Origin: Kribbella sp. VKM Ac-2569
GTDB taxonomy: Bacteria; Actinomycetota; Actinomycetes; Propionibacteriales; Kribbellaceae
Length of the DNA stretch: 64,000 bases
Direction: 5' to 3'
Assembly: GCF_004216905.1 (NCBI RefSeq)
Contig: NZ_SGXJ01000001.1
Span: 1,364,001-1,428,000, forward strand
Below, piece after piece: positions 15,376-24,900 of the stretch (its first letter is position 1; each line of letters begins with the position of its first letter). Position numbers and translations under genes: made by a program. The notes below the pieces were generated by a model that was given only the letters and a program-made list of their open reading frames with translations, was not told the origin of the DNA and did no database searches.

Positions 15376-16734
15376 ATGAAGAACCCGAAGAACTCCGTTG
15401 AACGAACGGTGTCGCGGCGTAGCTTTCTGAACTCGGCAGCCCTCGCGAGTCTCGGCGTGGCAGCGTCCAGCACGTTGCTGTCGGCATGCGCCGGAGGAAG
15501 CAGCGGCGCCCCCGCCGGCGGGGGCGGGGGCGGCGGCAAGGGCAGCGGTTCGGTGACCTGGGCCAGTTGGGTCGCGACACCGGGCGAGGTCGGTCTGCTG
15601 AAGAAGTTCTCCTCCGACTATCAGGAGAAGACCAAGGTCAAAACGACCTATCAGACCGTCACCGGCGACTACCTCGCCAAGATGCTCACCCAATTGCAGG
15701 GCGGCAAGGCGCCGGACGCCTTCTACGCCGACCCGGCCTGGCTGAACAAGTTCGTCGACACCAAACAGGTGATGGACCTGGAGCCGTACCTGACGTCGGC
15801 TGACGCACCGGTCAAGTTCGACGACTTCTTCCCCGGACTGGTGGCCTGGGCGAAAGGGGCCGACGGCAAGGGAGTGTACGGCCTGCCTGTCGACTGCAAT
15901 CCATCCGTGTTCTGGTTCAACAAGAAGCTGCTGTCGGACGCCGGTGTGACACAGGATCCTGCGAGCGCCTTCGAGGCCGGCGCGTGGAACCTCGACGCGG
16001 TCACCGACCTGCTCGCCAAGGTCAAGGCGACCGGCAGGCGCGGCATGGTGTTCGAAGCCAGTTGGGGACAGCTCTTCAGCTGGGTGACTTCACTCGGCGG
16101 CAAAGCGTTCGACGACGCGGGCAAGGCGATCTTCGACACCGACCCGAAAGCTCAGCAGGCGATCGAGTGGTTGTTCGATCAGATGGGCTCGGGCACCATC
16201 GCGTACGGCGGCTCGCTGCCGAAAGGGCAAGGCGTCGATGCCCTGTTCTATGGTGGCCAGCTCGCAACGGTTCCCGGCTATGGGCGTTGGTTGTTGCCCA
16301 ACCTGAAGAAGCTCAAGGGCAAAGTCGAGTACGACATCGCGCCCTACCCCTCCGAGGACGGCAAGACGGTCGGACCCGTGGCCGTGTACACCGCGGCGAT
16401 GGCGGTCAACGCCAAGGCGAGCAACGCGGACGCGGCACGAGCATTCGCCGGGTACTACGTCAGCCCGGACGGTGTGAAGGCCCGCCTGGCGGGTGGAGGT
16501 AACGCCGTGCCGGTCCTGTCCGGACTCGAGGAGATCGTCACCGAGAACAACGACCCGCCCCACGGCAAGTGGTTCATCGACATCGCGAAGAACGGCTACG
16601 CCCTGCCGAACGCGATGGCGCGTGATGCGAAGAAGAACACCGACTTTCCCTTGCAGATGGACACGCTGCTGAAGTCCAAGAAGGAATCGCCCAAGTCGTT
16701 CAGCACGAAGCTCGCGAATCTGCTGAACGGGTGA
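15376..16734 (+). CDS. CUT1 sugar-binding lipoprotein with Tat signal (mannan locus)
   Basis: 452 residues. The N-terminus SRRSFLNSAALASLG is a twin-arginine signal followed by the lipobox LLSAC and a glycine-rich linker, so the folded protein is exported by Tat and lipid-anchored. The rest is a family 1 extracellular binding protein (GSVTWASWVATPGEVGLLKKF, QGGKAPDAFYADPAWLN). GGAGGAG lies 6 nt before ATG 15376; the upstream in-frame GTG overlaps that site and is rejected. It heads the operon binding protein, two permeases, GH76. Neighbouring mannan enzymes suggest it binds mannose oligosaccharides. Confidence 0.93.
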   Translation: MKNPKNSVERTVSRRSFLNSAALASLGVAASSTLLSACAGGSSGAPAGGGGGGGKGSGSVTWASWVATPGEVGLLKKFSSDYQEKTKVKTTYQTVTGDYLAKMLTQLQGGKAPDAFYADPAWLNKFVDTKQVMDLEPYLTSADAPVKFDDFFPGLVAWAKGADGKGVYGLPVDCNPSVFWFNKKLLSDAGVTQDPASAFEAGAWNLDAVTDLLAKVKATGRRGMVFEASWGQLFSWVTSLGGKAFDDAGKAIFDTDPKAQQAIEWLFDQMGSGTIAYGGSLPKGQGVDALFYGGQLATVPGYGRWLLPNLKKLKGKVEYDIAPYPSEDGKTVGPVAVYTAAMAVNAKASNADAARAFAGYYVSPDGVKARLAGGGNAVPVLSGLEEIVTENNDPPHGKWFIDIAKNGYALPNAMARDAKKNTDFPLQMDTLLKSKKESPKSFSTKLANLLNG

Positions 16735-16738
16735 TGCG

Positions 16739-17689
16739 GTGACCACCGCGACGCGACATCGGGCGCGAGGGACGGCTCAGCCGAGACTCGACGAGGCGGC
16801 GCGAGCGCGGGCGAAGCTGGGACAACGCCGGGACAACGTCGCCGGGTATCTCTTCCTGGCGCCTCAACTGATCGGCCTGCTCGCGTTCATGCTCGGGCCG
16901 CTGATCTTCGCCCTCATACTCAGCCTGTCGCACTGGGACGGCTTCGGCACACGGTCCTGGGCCGGCTTGTCCAACTTCACCGCCGTACTCAGGGATCCGC
17001 AGCTGCGGACATCCGCGAAAAACACCGTCTGGTACACCGTGGTGTCGGTGCCCGCGACGATGGTCTCGGCGTTCGCCGTCGCGTACATGATGCAGAAGGT
17101 GAAGCACAGGTCCTTCTACAGGACGTTCTACTTCGCGCCGGTCGTGACCTCGACGGTGGCGGTGGCTGCCATCTGGCTGTGGCTGTTCAATCCGGAGATC
17201 AGCCCGCTCAACTCGCTGCTCCGGCGCGTCGGGCTGCCGGCTCCGGACTGGCTTCAGGACGCGCGTTTCGTGATTCCGGCCTTCGCGCTCGTCGGTATCT
17301 GGCAGGGCCTCGGCTACCAGGTGGTCATCATGCTGGCCGGTCTGGAGAACGTTCCCAGAACACTGCTCGAGGCCGCCGACATCGACGGCGCCTCGGAGTG
17401 GCAGAAGATGCGGCGGATCACGATCCCGCTGTTGTCGCCGACCATTCTGTTCCTGTCGATCACGTCGATCATCGGGTCGTTCCAGATCTTCGACTACATC
17501 TACGTCTTCATGGGCTCGAACGCGCCGTCGGCATCTCGCACCGTGGTGTACGAGATCTACCAGAAGGCCTTCGTCGAGTTCAACTTCGGACTCGGTTCAG
17601 CCATTGCTGTCCTCTTGTTCGTCGCTCTGCTAGCCCTCACCGGCCTGCAACTCCTGGCCCAGAAGAGATGGGTGCACTACACAGAATGA
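16739..17689 (+). CDS. CUT1 ABC transporter permease, MalF/UgpA type
   Basis: 316 residues with about six membrane segments (the first at GYLFLAPQLIGLLAFMLG, residues about 40-60). The EAA loop EAADIDGASEWQKMRRITIP near residue 215 contacts the ATPase. GTG at 16739 follows the binding-protein stop by 4 nt. The C-terminus QKRWVHYTE is typical of this subfamily. It pairs with the next permease to import sugars bound by the Tat lipoprotein. No ATPase gene is adjacent. Confidence 0.94.
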   Translation: MTTATRHRARGTAQPRLDEAARARAKLGQRRDNVAGYLFLAPQLIGLLAFMLGPLIFALILSLSHWDGFGTRSWAGLSNFTAVLRDPQLRTSAKNTVWYTVVSVPATMVSAFAVAYMMQKVKHRSFYRTFYFAPVVTSTVAVAAIWLWLFNPEISPLNSLLRRVGLPAPDWLQDARFVIPAFALVGIWQGLGYQVVIMLAGLENVPRTLLEAADIDGASEWQKMRRITIPLLSPTILFLSITSIIGSFQIFDYIYVFMGSNAPSASRTVVYEIYQKAFVEFNFGLGSAIAVLLFVALLALTGLQLLAQKRWVHYTE

Positions 17690-18579
17690 CCACCTCACAG
17701 CTGGACGACAACAGAGCCGCCACGGCCGCTCGGCCCGACCCGCCGTCCCGACGACCTCGGCTTCGCTGGCAGCGGGTGGTGCTACATCTCCTGCTCCTGG
17801 CCGGAGCTGTCGTCATGGCGCTGCCCTTCGCCTGGATGGTGCTGAGTTCGTTCAAGCCGTTGGACGAGATCTTCGTCCAACCGCCGAAGTTGTTCCCGCA
17901 GGTCTGGCAGCCGCAGAACTACCGCGACGCCCTCGAAGCTGCCGACTTCCTCCGGGGCTTCCTCAACAGTCTGTACATCGCCGTGATCGTCGTCGTCGTG
18001 TCGGTCTTCACCTCGGCCATGGCGGCCTATTCCTTCGCCCGGATCAAGTTCACCGGGCGAGGTCCGCTGTTCATGGTGTTCCTTGCGACCCTGATGGTGC
18101 CCGTGCAGTTGACGGTGATTCCGCTGTACATCATTCTGGGCTGGCTCAGATGGGTCGACACACACCTGGCCCTGATCGTGCCGGCGGCGTTGTTCAACGC
18201 GTTCGGCGTCTTCCTCCTGAGACAGTACGTTCGCGGGATCCCGATCGAGCTGGAGGAAGCCGCGGCCATCGACGGAGCCAGCAGGGTGCGGATCTTCCTG
18301 ACCATCGTCCTTCCGCTCCTGCGCACACCGATGGTGGCCTTGGGCATCTTCACGTTCCTCGGCCAGTGGAACAGCTTCTTCTACCCGCTCATCTTCCTCA
18401 ACTCCGACAGCAATTTCACGCTGCCGCTGATCGTCAACCAGTTCAAGGGAACCTACTCGAGCGACTGGACCGCGCTGATGGCCGCGGCGACCCTTGCCGC
18501 CGCTCCCCTGCTGATTCTCTTCGTGATCGCCCAACGGCAGATCGTCGAAGGCATCGCGCTGTCCGGCTCGAAGACGTAG
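17686..18579 (+). CDS. CUT1 ABC transporter permease, MalG/UgpE type
   Basis: 297 residues. ATG at 17686 overlaps the stop of the preceding permease (ATGA). Six membrane segments are visible, and the EAA loop EEAAAIDGASRVRIFLTIVLP lies near residue 190. The C-terminal QRQIVEGIALSGSKT matches the usual MalG-type ending. It is the partner of the permease at 16739 in the putative mannooligosaccharide importer. Confidence 0.94.
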   Translation: MTTSQLDDNRAATAARPDPPSRRPRLRWQRVVLHLLLLAGAVVMALPFAWMVLSSFKPLDEIFVQPPKLFPQVWQPQNYRDALEAADFLRGFLNSLYIAVIVVVVSVFTSAMAAYSFARIKFTGRGPLFMVFLATLMVPVQLTVIPLYIILGWLRWVDTHLALIVPAALFNAFGVFLLRQYVRGIPIELEEAAAIDGASRVRIFLTIVLPLLRTPMVALGIFTFLGQWNSFFYPLIFLNSDSNFTLPLIVNQFKGTYSSDWTALMAAATLAAAPLLILFVIAQRQIVEGIALSGSKT

Positions 18580-18644
18580 TACGCCCTCACCCCCACCGCC
18601 CAGACGCAAGCCTCTGGGATCCCCCTTCCCGAAGGAGCGAGACC

Positions 18645-19847
18645 ATGCATTCTGACCGTACTGCGCTGTCGCGCCGTGCATTCACCATCGGCCTCGGCGG
18701 ACTCGGACTGTCCGCACTGTTGCCGACGACAACCGGATTGGCCGCCGCCGCTCCCGGCAAGACTCAGTGGGACAGCCGTGCACGGGCCAGCTACGCCGCA
18801 CTCCAGCGGTACCTGTACCTGCCGGACAGTGGCCTGTACAAGGAGAACCACCCCACGCAGCCAGGAGAGAACCCGTTTTCCTACGTCTGGCCGCTCCGCG
18901 AAGCCACCGCGGCGACCATCGACGTGAACCAGCTCCCGCCGGCCGGAGCGACGTACGACGACGATGTGAACCGTCGGTTCCAAGCTCTCGCGCTGTACTG
19001 GGACAGCGAGCGAGGCGCCTACGACTCCTACCCGCCGGAACCTCTGGGCACCAGAGGTGACCCGTTCTACGACGACAACGCCGTCATCGGCCTCGAGTTC
19101 GTCCGCCGCTACCGGCTGTCCGGTGACCGACGCATGCTGACGCAGGCCGGGCGGGTGTTCGACTTCGTCGCCGAGGCCTGGGACACCGACCCCAACCGGC
19201 CGATCCCAGGAGGTATGCACTGGGTCGACGCATCCTGGAACCCTTACCGGGGTGCCGCCAACGTCACCAGTCTCGCATCGGAACTCGCCGCGCACCTCTA
19301 CGAGGAGACAGGAGAGCAGCGCTATCTGGACTGGGCGCTTCGTACCTACAACTGGGTCCGGGCTGCCCTGAGCCGCGGGCCAGGCCTGTACGCGAACGGT
19401 ATCCGATTCGACGAGACCGTCGAAGAGACGCTGTGGACCTACAATTCCGGTTCGATGATCGGTGCGGCGGCCCTGCTGTACCGATCGACGAAGCAGGAGG
19501 CCCATCTGGTCAGGGCGGCGCAGGACGCCGAAGGTGCCATGGCCCACTGGACCCAGAGCGACCGCCTCTACAACCAGCCGGCCATCTTCAACGCGATCCT
19601 GTTCGCGAACCTTGTGCTACTGGAGTCGGTCAAGCCCTCATTGACCTATCGCGACGTCATCACCGAGTACGCCGATCGCATCTGGCGGTCGAACCGCGAT
19701 CAGGACACCGGGCTCTTCCGATTCCAAGGTTCTGGTGGTGGTGCACCGGATCCGGCACTGCGTCCTCAGACACTGCACCAGTCGGCAGCAATCCAGATCT
19801 TCTCGCTGCTGGCATGGCGCCCGAGCGACTACAAGCACGCCGCCTGA
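18645..19847 (+). CDS. GH76 family glycoside hydrolase (endo-alpha-1,6-mannanase type), Tat-exported
   Basis: 400 residues. SRRAFTIGLGGLGLSALL is a Tat signal with a likely cleavage after TGLAAAA. The GH76 signature is the paired aspartates in FYDDNAVIGLEF (Asp143-Asp144), which act as nucleophile and acid/base in bacterial alpha-1,6-mannanases. W-Y-rich segments such as GGMHWVDASWNPYRGAANVTS also fit the (alpha/alpha)6 barrel. GAAGGAG precedes the ATG. It should cut the alpha-1,6 backbone of yeast or mycobacterial-type mannan outside the cell and feed oligosaccharides to the transporter just upstream. Its stop is only 10 nt from the convergent LacI stop. Confidence 0.88.
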   Translation: MHSDRTALSRRAFTIGLGGLGLSALLPTTTGLAAAAPGKTQWDSRARASYAALQRYLYLPDSGLYKENHPTQPGENPFSYVWPLREATAATIDVNQLPPAGATYDDDVNRRFQALALYWDSERGAYDSYPPEPLGTRGDPFYDDNAVIGLEFVRRYRLSGDRRMLTQAGRVFDFVAEAWDTDPNRPIPGGMHWVDASWNPYRGAANVTSLASELAAHLYEETGEQRYLDWALRTYNWVRAALSRGPGLYANGIRFDETVEETLWTYNSGSMIGAAALLYRSTKQEAHLVRAAQDAEGAMAHWTQSDRLYNQPAIFNAILFANLVLLESVKPSLTYRDVITEYADRIWRSNRDQDTGLFRFQGSGGGAPDPALRPQTLHQSAAIQIFSLLAWRPSDYKHAA

Positions 19848-19857
19848 CTGTTGATCA

Positions 19858-20877
19858 TCAGGCAAAACCGTACTCGGCGATGGTGGTAGGTACGACGACT
19901 CGCCGCATGGGGCCCTGATAGCCGTGCTCGCCCGGTCGAAGCCGATCCAGGAGAAGCTGGGCAGCGCGGCGCCCCAGCTCGTCGGCGTCGTAGTCGACGA
20001 TGAGCGTCGGCACGCTGAGCATGTCGGACAGTTCGAAGTCGTCGAATCCGGCCAGTGCGACGGACGCCGAGGCCCGATGCACTGCGCGATAGGCACCGAG
20101 CGTGTTGCGGTTCGTCGTACAGAAGATGGCATCGGGCGGTTCTCGCAGCGCGAGAAGCCGCACCGTTGCCTGTTCTGCGGACGAAGGGTCGCGGGCGCGC
20201 TTGACGTAGCTGTCGCGCACCGGCAAGCCGAAGGATTCGAGCGCGGCGCAGTACCCCCGAAAGCGTTCCGAGCCGGTGTACACCGATGGCGGGTTCCCCA
20301 CGAACGCCACCCGCGTCCGGCCGCGCAGGACCATCTGTCGAGTTGCCTCGTACGCACCACCGAAGTCGTCGACAAGCACACAGTCCGCGTCAACGCCCGA
20401 CGGTGGCCGAGCCACCATCGTGACCGGTATGTGCTGCGGCACGTCCGCAGCCAGGTAGGAGTGGTTCGTCCCCGACGGTACGACGACAATGGCGTCGACC
20501 TGCCGCGAGACGAAGTCACGCACCGCCTCACGCTCACTCTCGGGGTCCTCGTTGCTGCTCGTCACCATCAATCTGATGCCATGTTGCGTGATGACCGATT
20601 CGATGCCCAGCGCAAGGCGGGCGTAGAACGGGTTGGCGAGACTGGTGACACTCAGCCCCACGGCGCCCAGCCGACGTCCCTGGCTCAGCACCCGCGCTAC
20701 ATCGTTGCGGCGATATCCAAGCTCCTTGACCGCCGCCAGAACGCGTTCGCGATTCTCCGCCGACACCGTCGGGTGGTCCTGCAGAACGCGGGAAACAGTC
20801 ATCGGACTGACCTTCGCGAGCGACGCGACGTCGCGCATGGTGGGGACCGAACTGTCCGCGGATCGTCGGCGGGGCAT
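19858..20877 (-). CDS. LacI-family transcriptional regulator (GH38/ROK operon)
   Basis: 339 residues from ATG 20877. The helix-turn-helix is TMRDVASLAKVSPMTVSRVLQDHP, then a hinge RRNDVARVLSQG and a sugar-binding-protein-like domain with GLSVTSLANPFYARLALGIE. It closely resembles the other mannan-locus LacI in layout and wording around LANP, so the two may be paralogues. It starts 5 nt after the ROK kinase stop, so they share an operon. The likely target is the GGTACCGGTACC palindrome upstream of the kinase, which would make the operon self-regulating. I see no strong ribosome site, which suggests translational coupling. Confidence 0.92.
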   Translation of the reverse strand: MPRRRSADSSVPTMRDVASLAKVSPMTVSRVLQDHPTVSAENRERVLAAVKELGYRRNDVARVLSQGRRLGAVGLSVTSLANPFYARLALGIESVITQHGIRLMVTSSNEDPESEREAVRDFVSRQVDAIVVVPSGTNHSYLAADVPQHIPVTMVARPPSGVDADCVLVDDFGGAYEATRQMVLRGRTRVAFVGNPPSVYTGSERFRGYCAALESFGLPVRDSYVKRARDPSSAEQATVRLLALREPPDAIFCTTNRNTLGAYRAVHRASASVALAGFDDFELSDMLSVPTLIVDYDADELGRRAAQLLLDRLRPGEHGYQGPMRRVVVPTTIAEYGFA

Positions 20878-20882
20878 GGGAA

Positions 20883-21803
20883 TCAGCCTAGGCCTTCGGT
20901 ACGGCGCAACTCGTGGACGGCACCGACCAACGCCGCACTGGCCGGGTGCGCGGCACGAGCCAGCACCCCCGGGGTCGCGCACGGCCCACTGAGCCCGGAC
21001 CAGATCGCAGGCTCGACGAGATCCCACGAACCGATCATCGAACCACCGACGACGACGGTCGTCGGCGCGAAACGGAGCAGCCATGGCTCCAGTGCCCTGC
21101 CGAGCGCGTGGAAGGCGTGATCGAGAATCGTCCTTGCCACAGGCTCGCCGCCGCGGGCGCGCGCCGCGATGTCGTGAACATCCAGCGCGACGCCGGTACG
21201 GTCCCGGTAAGCACGCATGATGGCTCGTCGGCTGACGGTCTCCTCCAGCGGACGCCGATCGTAGGACAGCAGATCCACGCAACCCTGCGGTGGCACCAGA
21301 GGACCGTCCGCGACGATCTCACCGTCGGCAAGGAACGCACTTCCGACACCGGTGCCCAGCGTGATGCCGATCGCGCGGCGATGCCCGGACGCTGCTCCGT
21401 CACTCCACTCGCCCAACAGGAAGGCTTCAGCGTCGTTCACGAACGTGAGCGTACTGGGCCACGCCCGGATACGCGCACGCAGTTCTTCTCCCACCGCGAC
21501 ACCTCGCAGTGAGTCGAACTTGCCGACGGACTCGTACAGCGCCACGCCGCGAGCATGATCGAACGGTCCCGGGACCGCGACTCCCCAATCCAGCCCAGCA
21601 GGGCAGGCAAGGGAGTCGGCGCACGACGCGATGGCCGACAGCAGATGTTCGGCGGGGCCATCCGCGCGAAGAGAGGTCCTCACCATCTCCCGAACGACGG
21701 GGCGGTGGTCACCGAACTCGACCAACGCCCCGGTCACATGGGTGCCGCCGATGTCCAGGGCGCCGTACAAGCCGGCCCTGCTCAGATTCTTGTCAGCTGT
21801 CAT
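20883..21803 (-). CDS. ROK-family sugar kinase, lacking the usual zinc motif
   Basis: 306 residues from ATG 21803 (a GTG two codons earlier is possible). The ATP-binding phosphate loop GALDIGGTHVTGALV is near the N-terminus, FVNDAEAFLLGE carries the catalytic Asp, and GITLGTGVGSAFLADG is the second phosphate motif. The Cys-rich zinc motif (C-x-C-G-x2-G-C) of typical ROK kinases is absent; in its place is QGCVDLLSYDRRPLEE. In this locus its probable job is to phosphorylate mannose released by the alpha-mannosidase, giving the substrate for the isomerase at 13512. Sugar specificity is inference. Confidence 0.87.
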   Translation of the reverse strand: MTADKNLSRAGLYGALDIGGTHVTGALVEFGDHRPVVREMVRTSLRADGPAEHLLSAIASCADSLACPAGLDWGVAVPGPFDHARGVALYESVGKFDSLRGVAVGEELRARIRAWPSTLTFVNDAEAFLLGEWSDGAASGHRRAIGITLGTGVGSAFLADGEIVADGPLVPPQGCVDLLSYDRRPLEETVSRRAIMRAYRDRTGVALDVHDIAARARGGEPVARTILDHAFHALGRALEPWLLRFAPTTVVVGGSMIGSWDLVEPAIWSGLSGPCATPGVLARAAHPASAALVGAVHELRRTEGLG

Positions 21804-21824
21804 CGCCACAATCCAGGACTTGGT

Positions 21825-21836
21825 GGTACCGGTACC
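21825..21836. promoter_or_regulatory. LacI-type operator between ROK kinase and alpha-mannosidase
   Basis: GGTACCGGTACC is a perfect 12-bp palindrome centred on CG, 22 nt upstream of the ROK kinase start. The right flank reads GGTACCTTAC, and a second GGTACCTTCAC half-site lies at 21935-21945, just before the alpha-mannosidase start. The LacI at 19858-20877 is the likely binder. The centre differs from the 15333 operator (AACGTT), suggesting the two LacI proteins recognise distinct sites. Confidence 0.6.
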
Positions 21837-21948
21837 TTACTGTGGATTCTCACACTTCGGACGTCAAGAGCGTTGATTACAAGCGTATTCGGCAATCGAG
21901 CGCTGCGGAACGTTGTGGCGCAGATCAAGTTAGCGGTACCTTCACGCC

Positions 21949-24900
21949 ATGAGAGGCTCAACTCGATCGTCCTGGTGGGACAGCACGATCGCCCGGGACG
22001 GCTTGACAGACCGCACAGCCGAGACGGCTCGGGACAGCAACGGCGGATCGATCCGCTTCTGGCTGGAACCGCTGTTTCGCGCCGCGACCTCCGGCGGTCT
22101 ACTGCAGGCGGTCCGCGTCGAGACTCCAGGCAGTCTGAGGCCTGATGCCGTCACCGTACGGACCGAAGGCGGGACCAGCCTGCCGTGCAGCGTCGAAGCC
22201 GCGCCGGCCGGGACCGTGAGGCTGCTGCTCCCGGCGGTCGACGAGGACACAACCGTCCTGGTCGCGTTCCCCGAGATCGATCCGGACACGGAGTTCACCG
22301 TGCGCATCCGGCCGCAGCGACGGTGGACGCTCCATCTCGTGCAGCACTCCCATCTCGACATCGGCTACACCGACCCCCAAGGCACAGTCCTGGCCGAGGG
22401 GAGGTCGTACCTCGACGCCTGCCTCGAGCTGGCACGGGCGACCGACGACTGGCCGGAGGAGGCTCAGTTCCGGTGGTCCGTCGAAGGCCTGTCGTCCTTC
22501 GAGCAGTGGGCTGCCTCCCGGACCCCGCGCCAGGTCGAAGACTTTGTCCGCCGCGTCCGAGAAGGACGGCTGGAACTCACCGCGCTGCCGTTCAACCTGC
22601 ACACAGAGACTTGCTCGACCGACGAACTGCATGAACTCCTCCGGTCCGCACGTGATGTGAGCGCGCGGTACGACCTGCCGATCGTCACCGCGATGCAGAC
22701 AGATGTCCCGGGCCAGGTGGTCGGACTGCCGGATGTGCTTGTTGCGAACGGCATCAAGTACCTTTCAGTCGCTCACAACTGGGCCGGACGCGCGGTACCG
22801 CACCTGGTCGGCGGAGCCAACCTGCCCCGGCTCTTCCGTTGGCGTGCGTCGGACGGCCGCAGCGTGCTGGTATGGCGGACCGACACACCCCACGGCCTTG
22901 CCTACATGGAAGGTTCGATCATCGGTTTCGACGAGTCGTACGCACAAGTGGACGAACTGCTCCCCGCCTACCTCACCTCGCTGGCCGCCAATCCGTACCC
23001 GCATGCGGGCAAGGGGATCCCCGGGTTCCCGATTCTCGATGCGCAGTTCGACCGCGAGCCCTACCCGTGGGACATCCTGCACCTGCGGGTACTGGGCACC
23101 TTCGCGGACAACGGGCCGCCTCGTCACGTGGCCGCGGAGACCGTACGGCAATGGAACGAGACCTGGGCCTATCCCCGGATGCGGCTGTCTCGGCACGAGG
23201 ACTTCTTCCACGATGCCGAGGAGCGGATCGGCGGTGCGTTGGAGACGTTCGAAGGCGACTGGACCGACTGGTGGGTCGACGGAGTCGGCGCCGGCGTGGT
23301 TCCGATGGCGCTGAACCGGGATGCCCAGTCGACGCTCGCCGATGCCCAGACAGTCAGCACCCTGAGCGGAATCCTCGGCGCGGACGACGTCCAGGACGAC
23401 ACGGAGTACGCCGGTCCGGTGTACCGCAGGATCTCGCTGTTCAACGAGCACACCTGGGGAGCCGGCGACCCCTGGACGCACGGTTGCCAGGCGCACCAGT
23501 CCGGCGAACGTCAATGGATCTGGAAGTACAGCCAAGCCGTCGAAGCCTACGATCAAGCCAACCTGCTTCTCGAGCGCGCGTGCGCCAAGTTGTCCGAGCG
23601 CATGCCCGCGACTGCGGACGCGCTCGCCACCTATGCGGTGGTGAACACCACGAGCTGGGCCCGGACCGACCGAGTAGAGATCTTCCTGCCCGACAGCGTG
23701 GTCCACCTCGACGAGCAAGTCCAGATCGTCGACAGTCGCAACGCGGAGGCGATCCCCTTCGTCGAACGGCCCCAGACCAACCCATTACATCGGTCGGCCG
23801 GTCGCTTCGTGGAGTGCGTCGTTCCCGACATTCCCGCGATGAGCACGGTCCGGCTCGACGTGCGGCGAGCGGCTGAGCAGGCACAGGTCTCGACCGACTA
23901 CGAAGCGACCTCCAAGGTTCTGGAGAACGAGTTTCTCGTCGTCCGAATCGACCTCGCACGCGCCTGCATCAGTTCCATCCGGGACAAGGCCACCGGCCGG
24001 GAGCTGGTCTCGGAGACGTCTGCCTTCGGGTTCAACAGCTACATCTATGACCAGTACGCGACGGCGGGCGGATTCAACCATCAGTCGAGCAAGACAGTCG
24101 CCGACGAATCGATGCACCTCCTGGCAGGTCGATGGGAAGCACCACCGGCGGCGCTGCTCGGCCGCGAGTCCACGGCTGTCGGCGAAACGATCTCCTACGA
24201 ATGCGTACCAGCCGGCACCAGCAAGCTGCGAACCACGATCACGCTGCCGCGAGGAATCGCCCGCGTGGACATCGTGAACCGCATCGTGAAGCCGGCCACG
24301 CTGGTCAAGGAAAGCGCCTACTTCGCCTTCCCGTTCAACACCGACAACCCGAGAGTTCGTACCGAGACAACCGGGGGCATGCTGGGAAGCGACCTGCCGG
24401 TGGTTCCCGGATCCGCGACGCATATGCGAGCTGTACGGCGGTGGGCCGCCCTCGACGACGCCCACGGAACGATCGCTTGGGCCACGCACGATGCGGCCCT
24501 GGTCCAACTGGCCCGCATCAGCATTCCTTACGTTCCTTATCCGTCCTCGATGACGATCGATGAGCCAGGGACCATCTACTCCTGGGTGCACAACAACATC
24601 TGGGACACCAATTTCCCGAGCGAGCAGGCCTTCGACCAGGAGTTCCGCTACAGCATCGCCTTCGATCCGGCTGCGTCCGGGACCGATCCAGCCACCCACG
24701 GAATGAGACTTGCCGCGACAGGCAGCCGTCCGCTGCGCGCAGTACGGTGCACTGGCCAGCCCGGGGCGGCAGCGGCGACCCAACCGCTGCTGGAACTCAA
24801 CGACCCCCGGGTCCGCGTTGTCGGTCTGACCTCGCCGGACGACCGAACCGTCCTGGTCCGGCTACAGTCATTCGCCGACGAGCGGATCGACTGCAGGATC

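Noticed and set aside
15510..15545. GC-only tract as a repeat or possible array
   Set aside because: It encodes the Gly-rich linker after the lipobox of the binding protein; similar linkers occur in other lipoproteins here.
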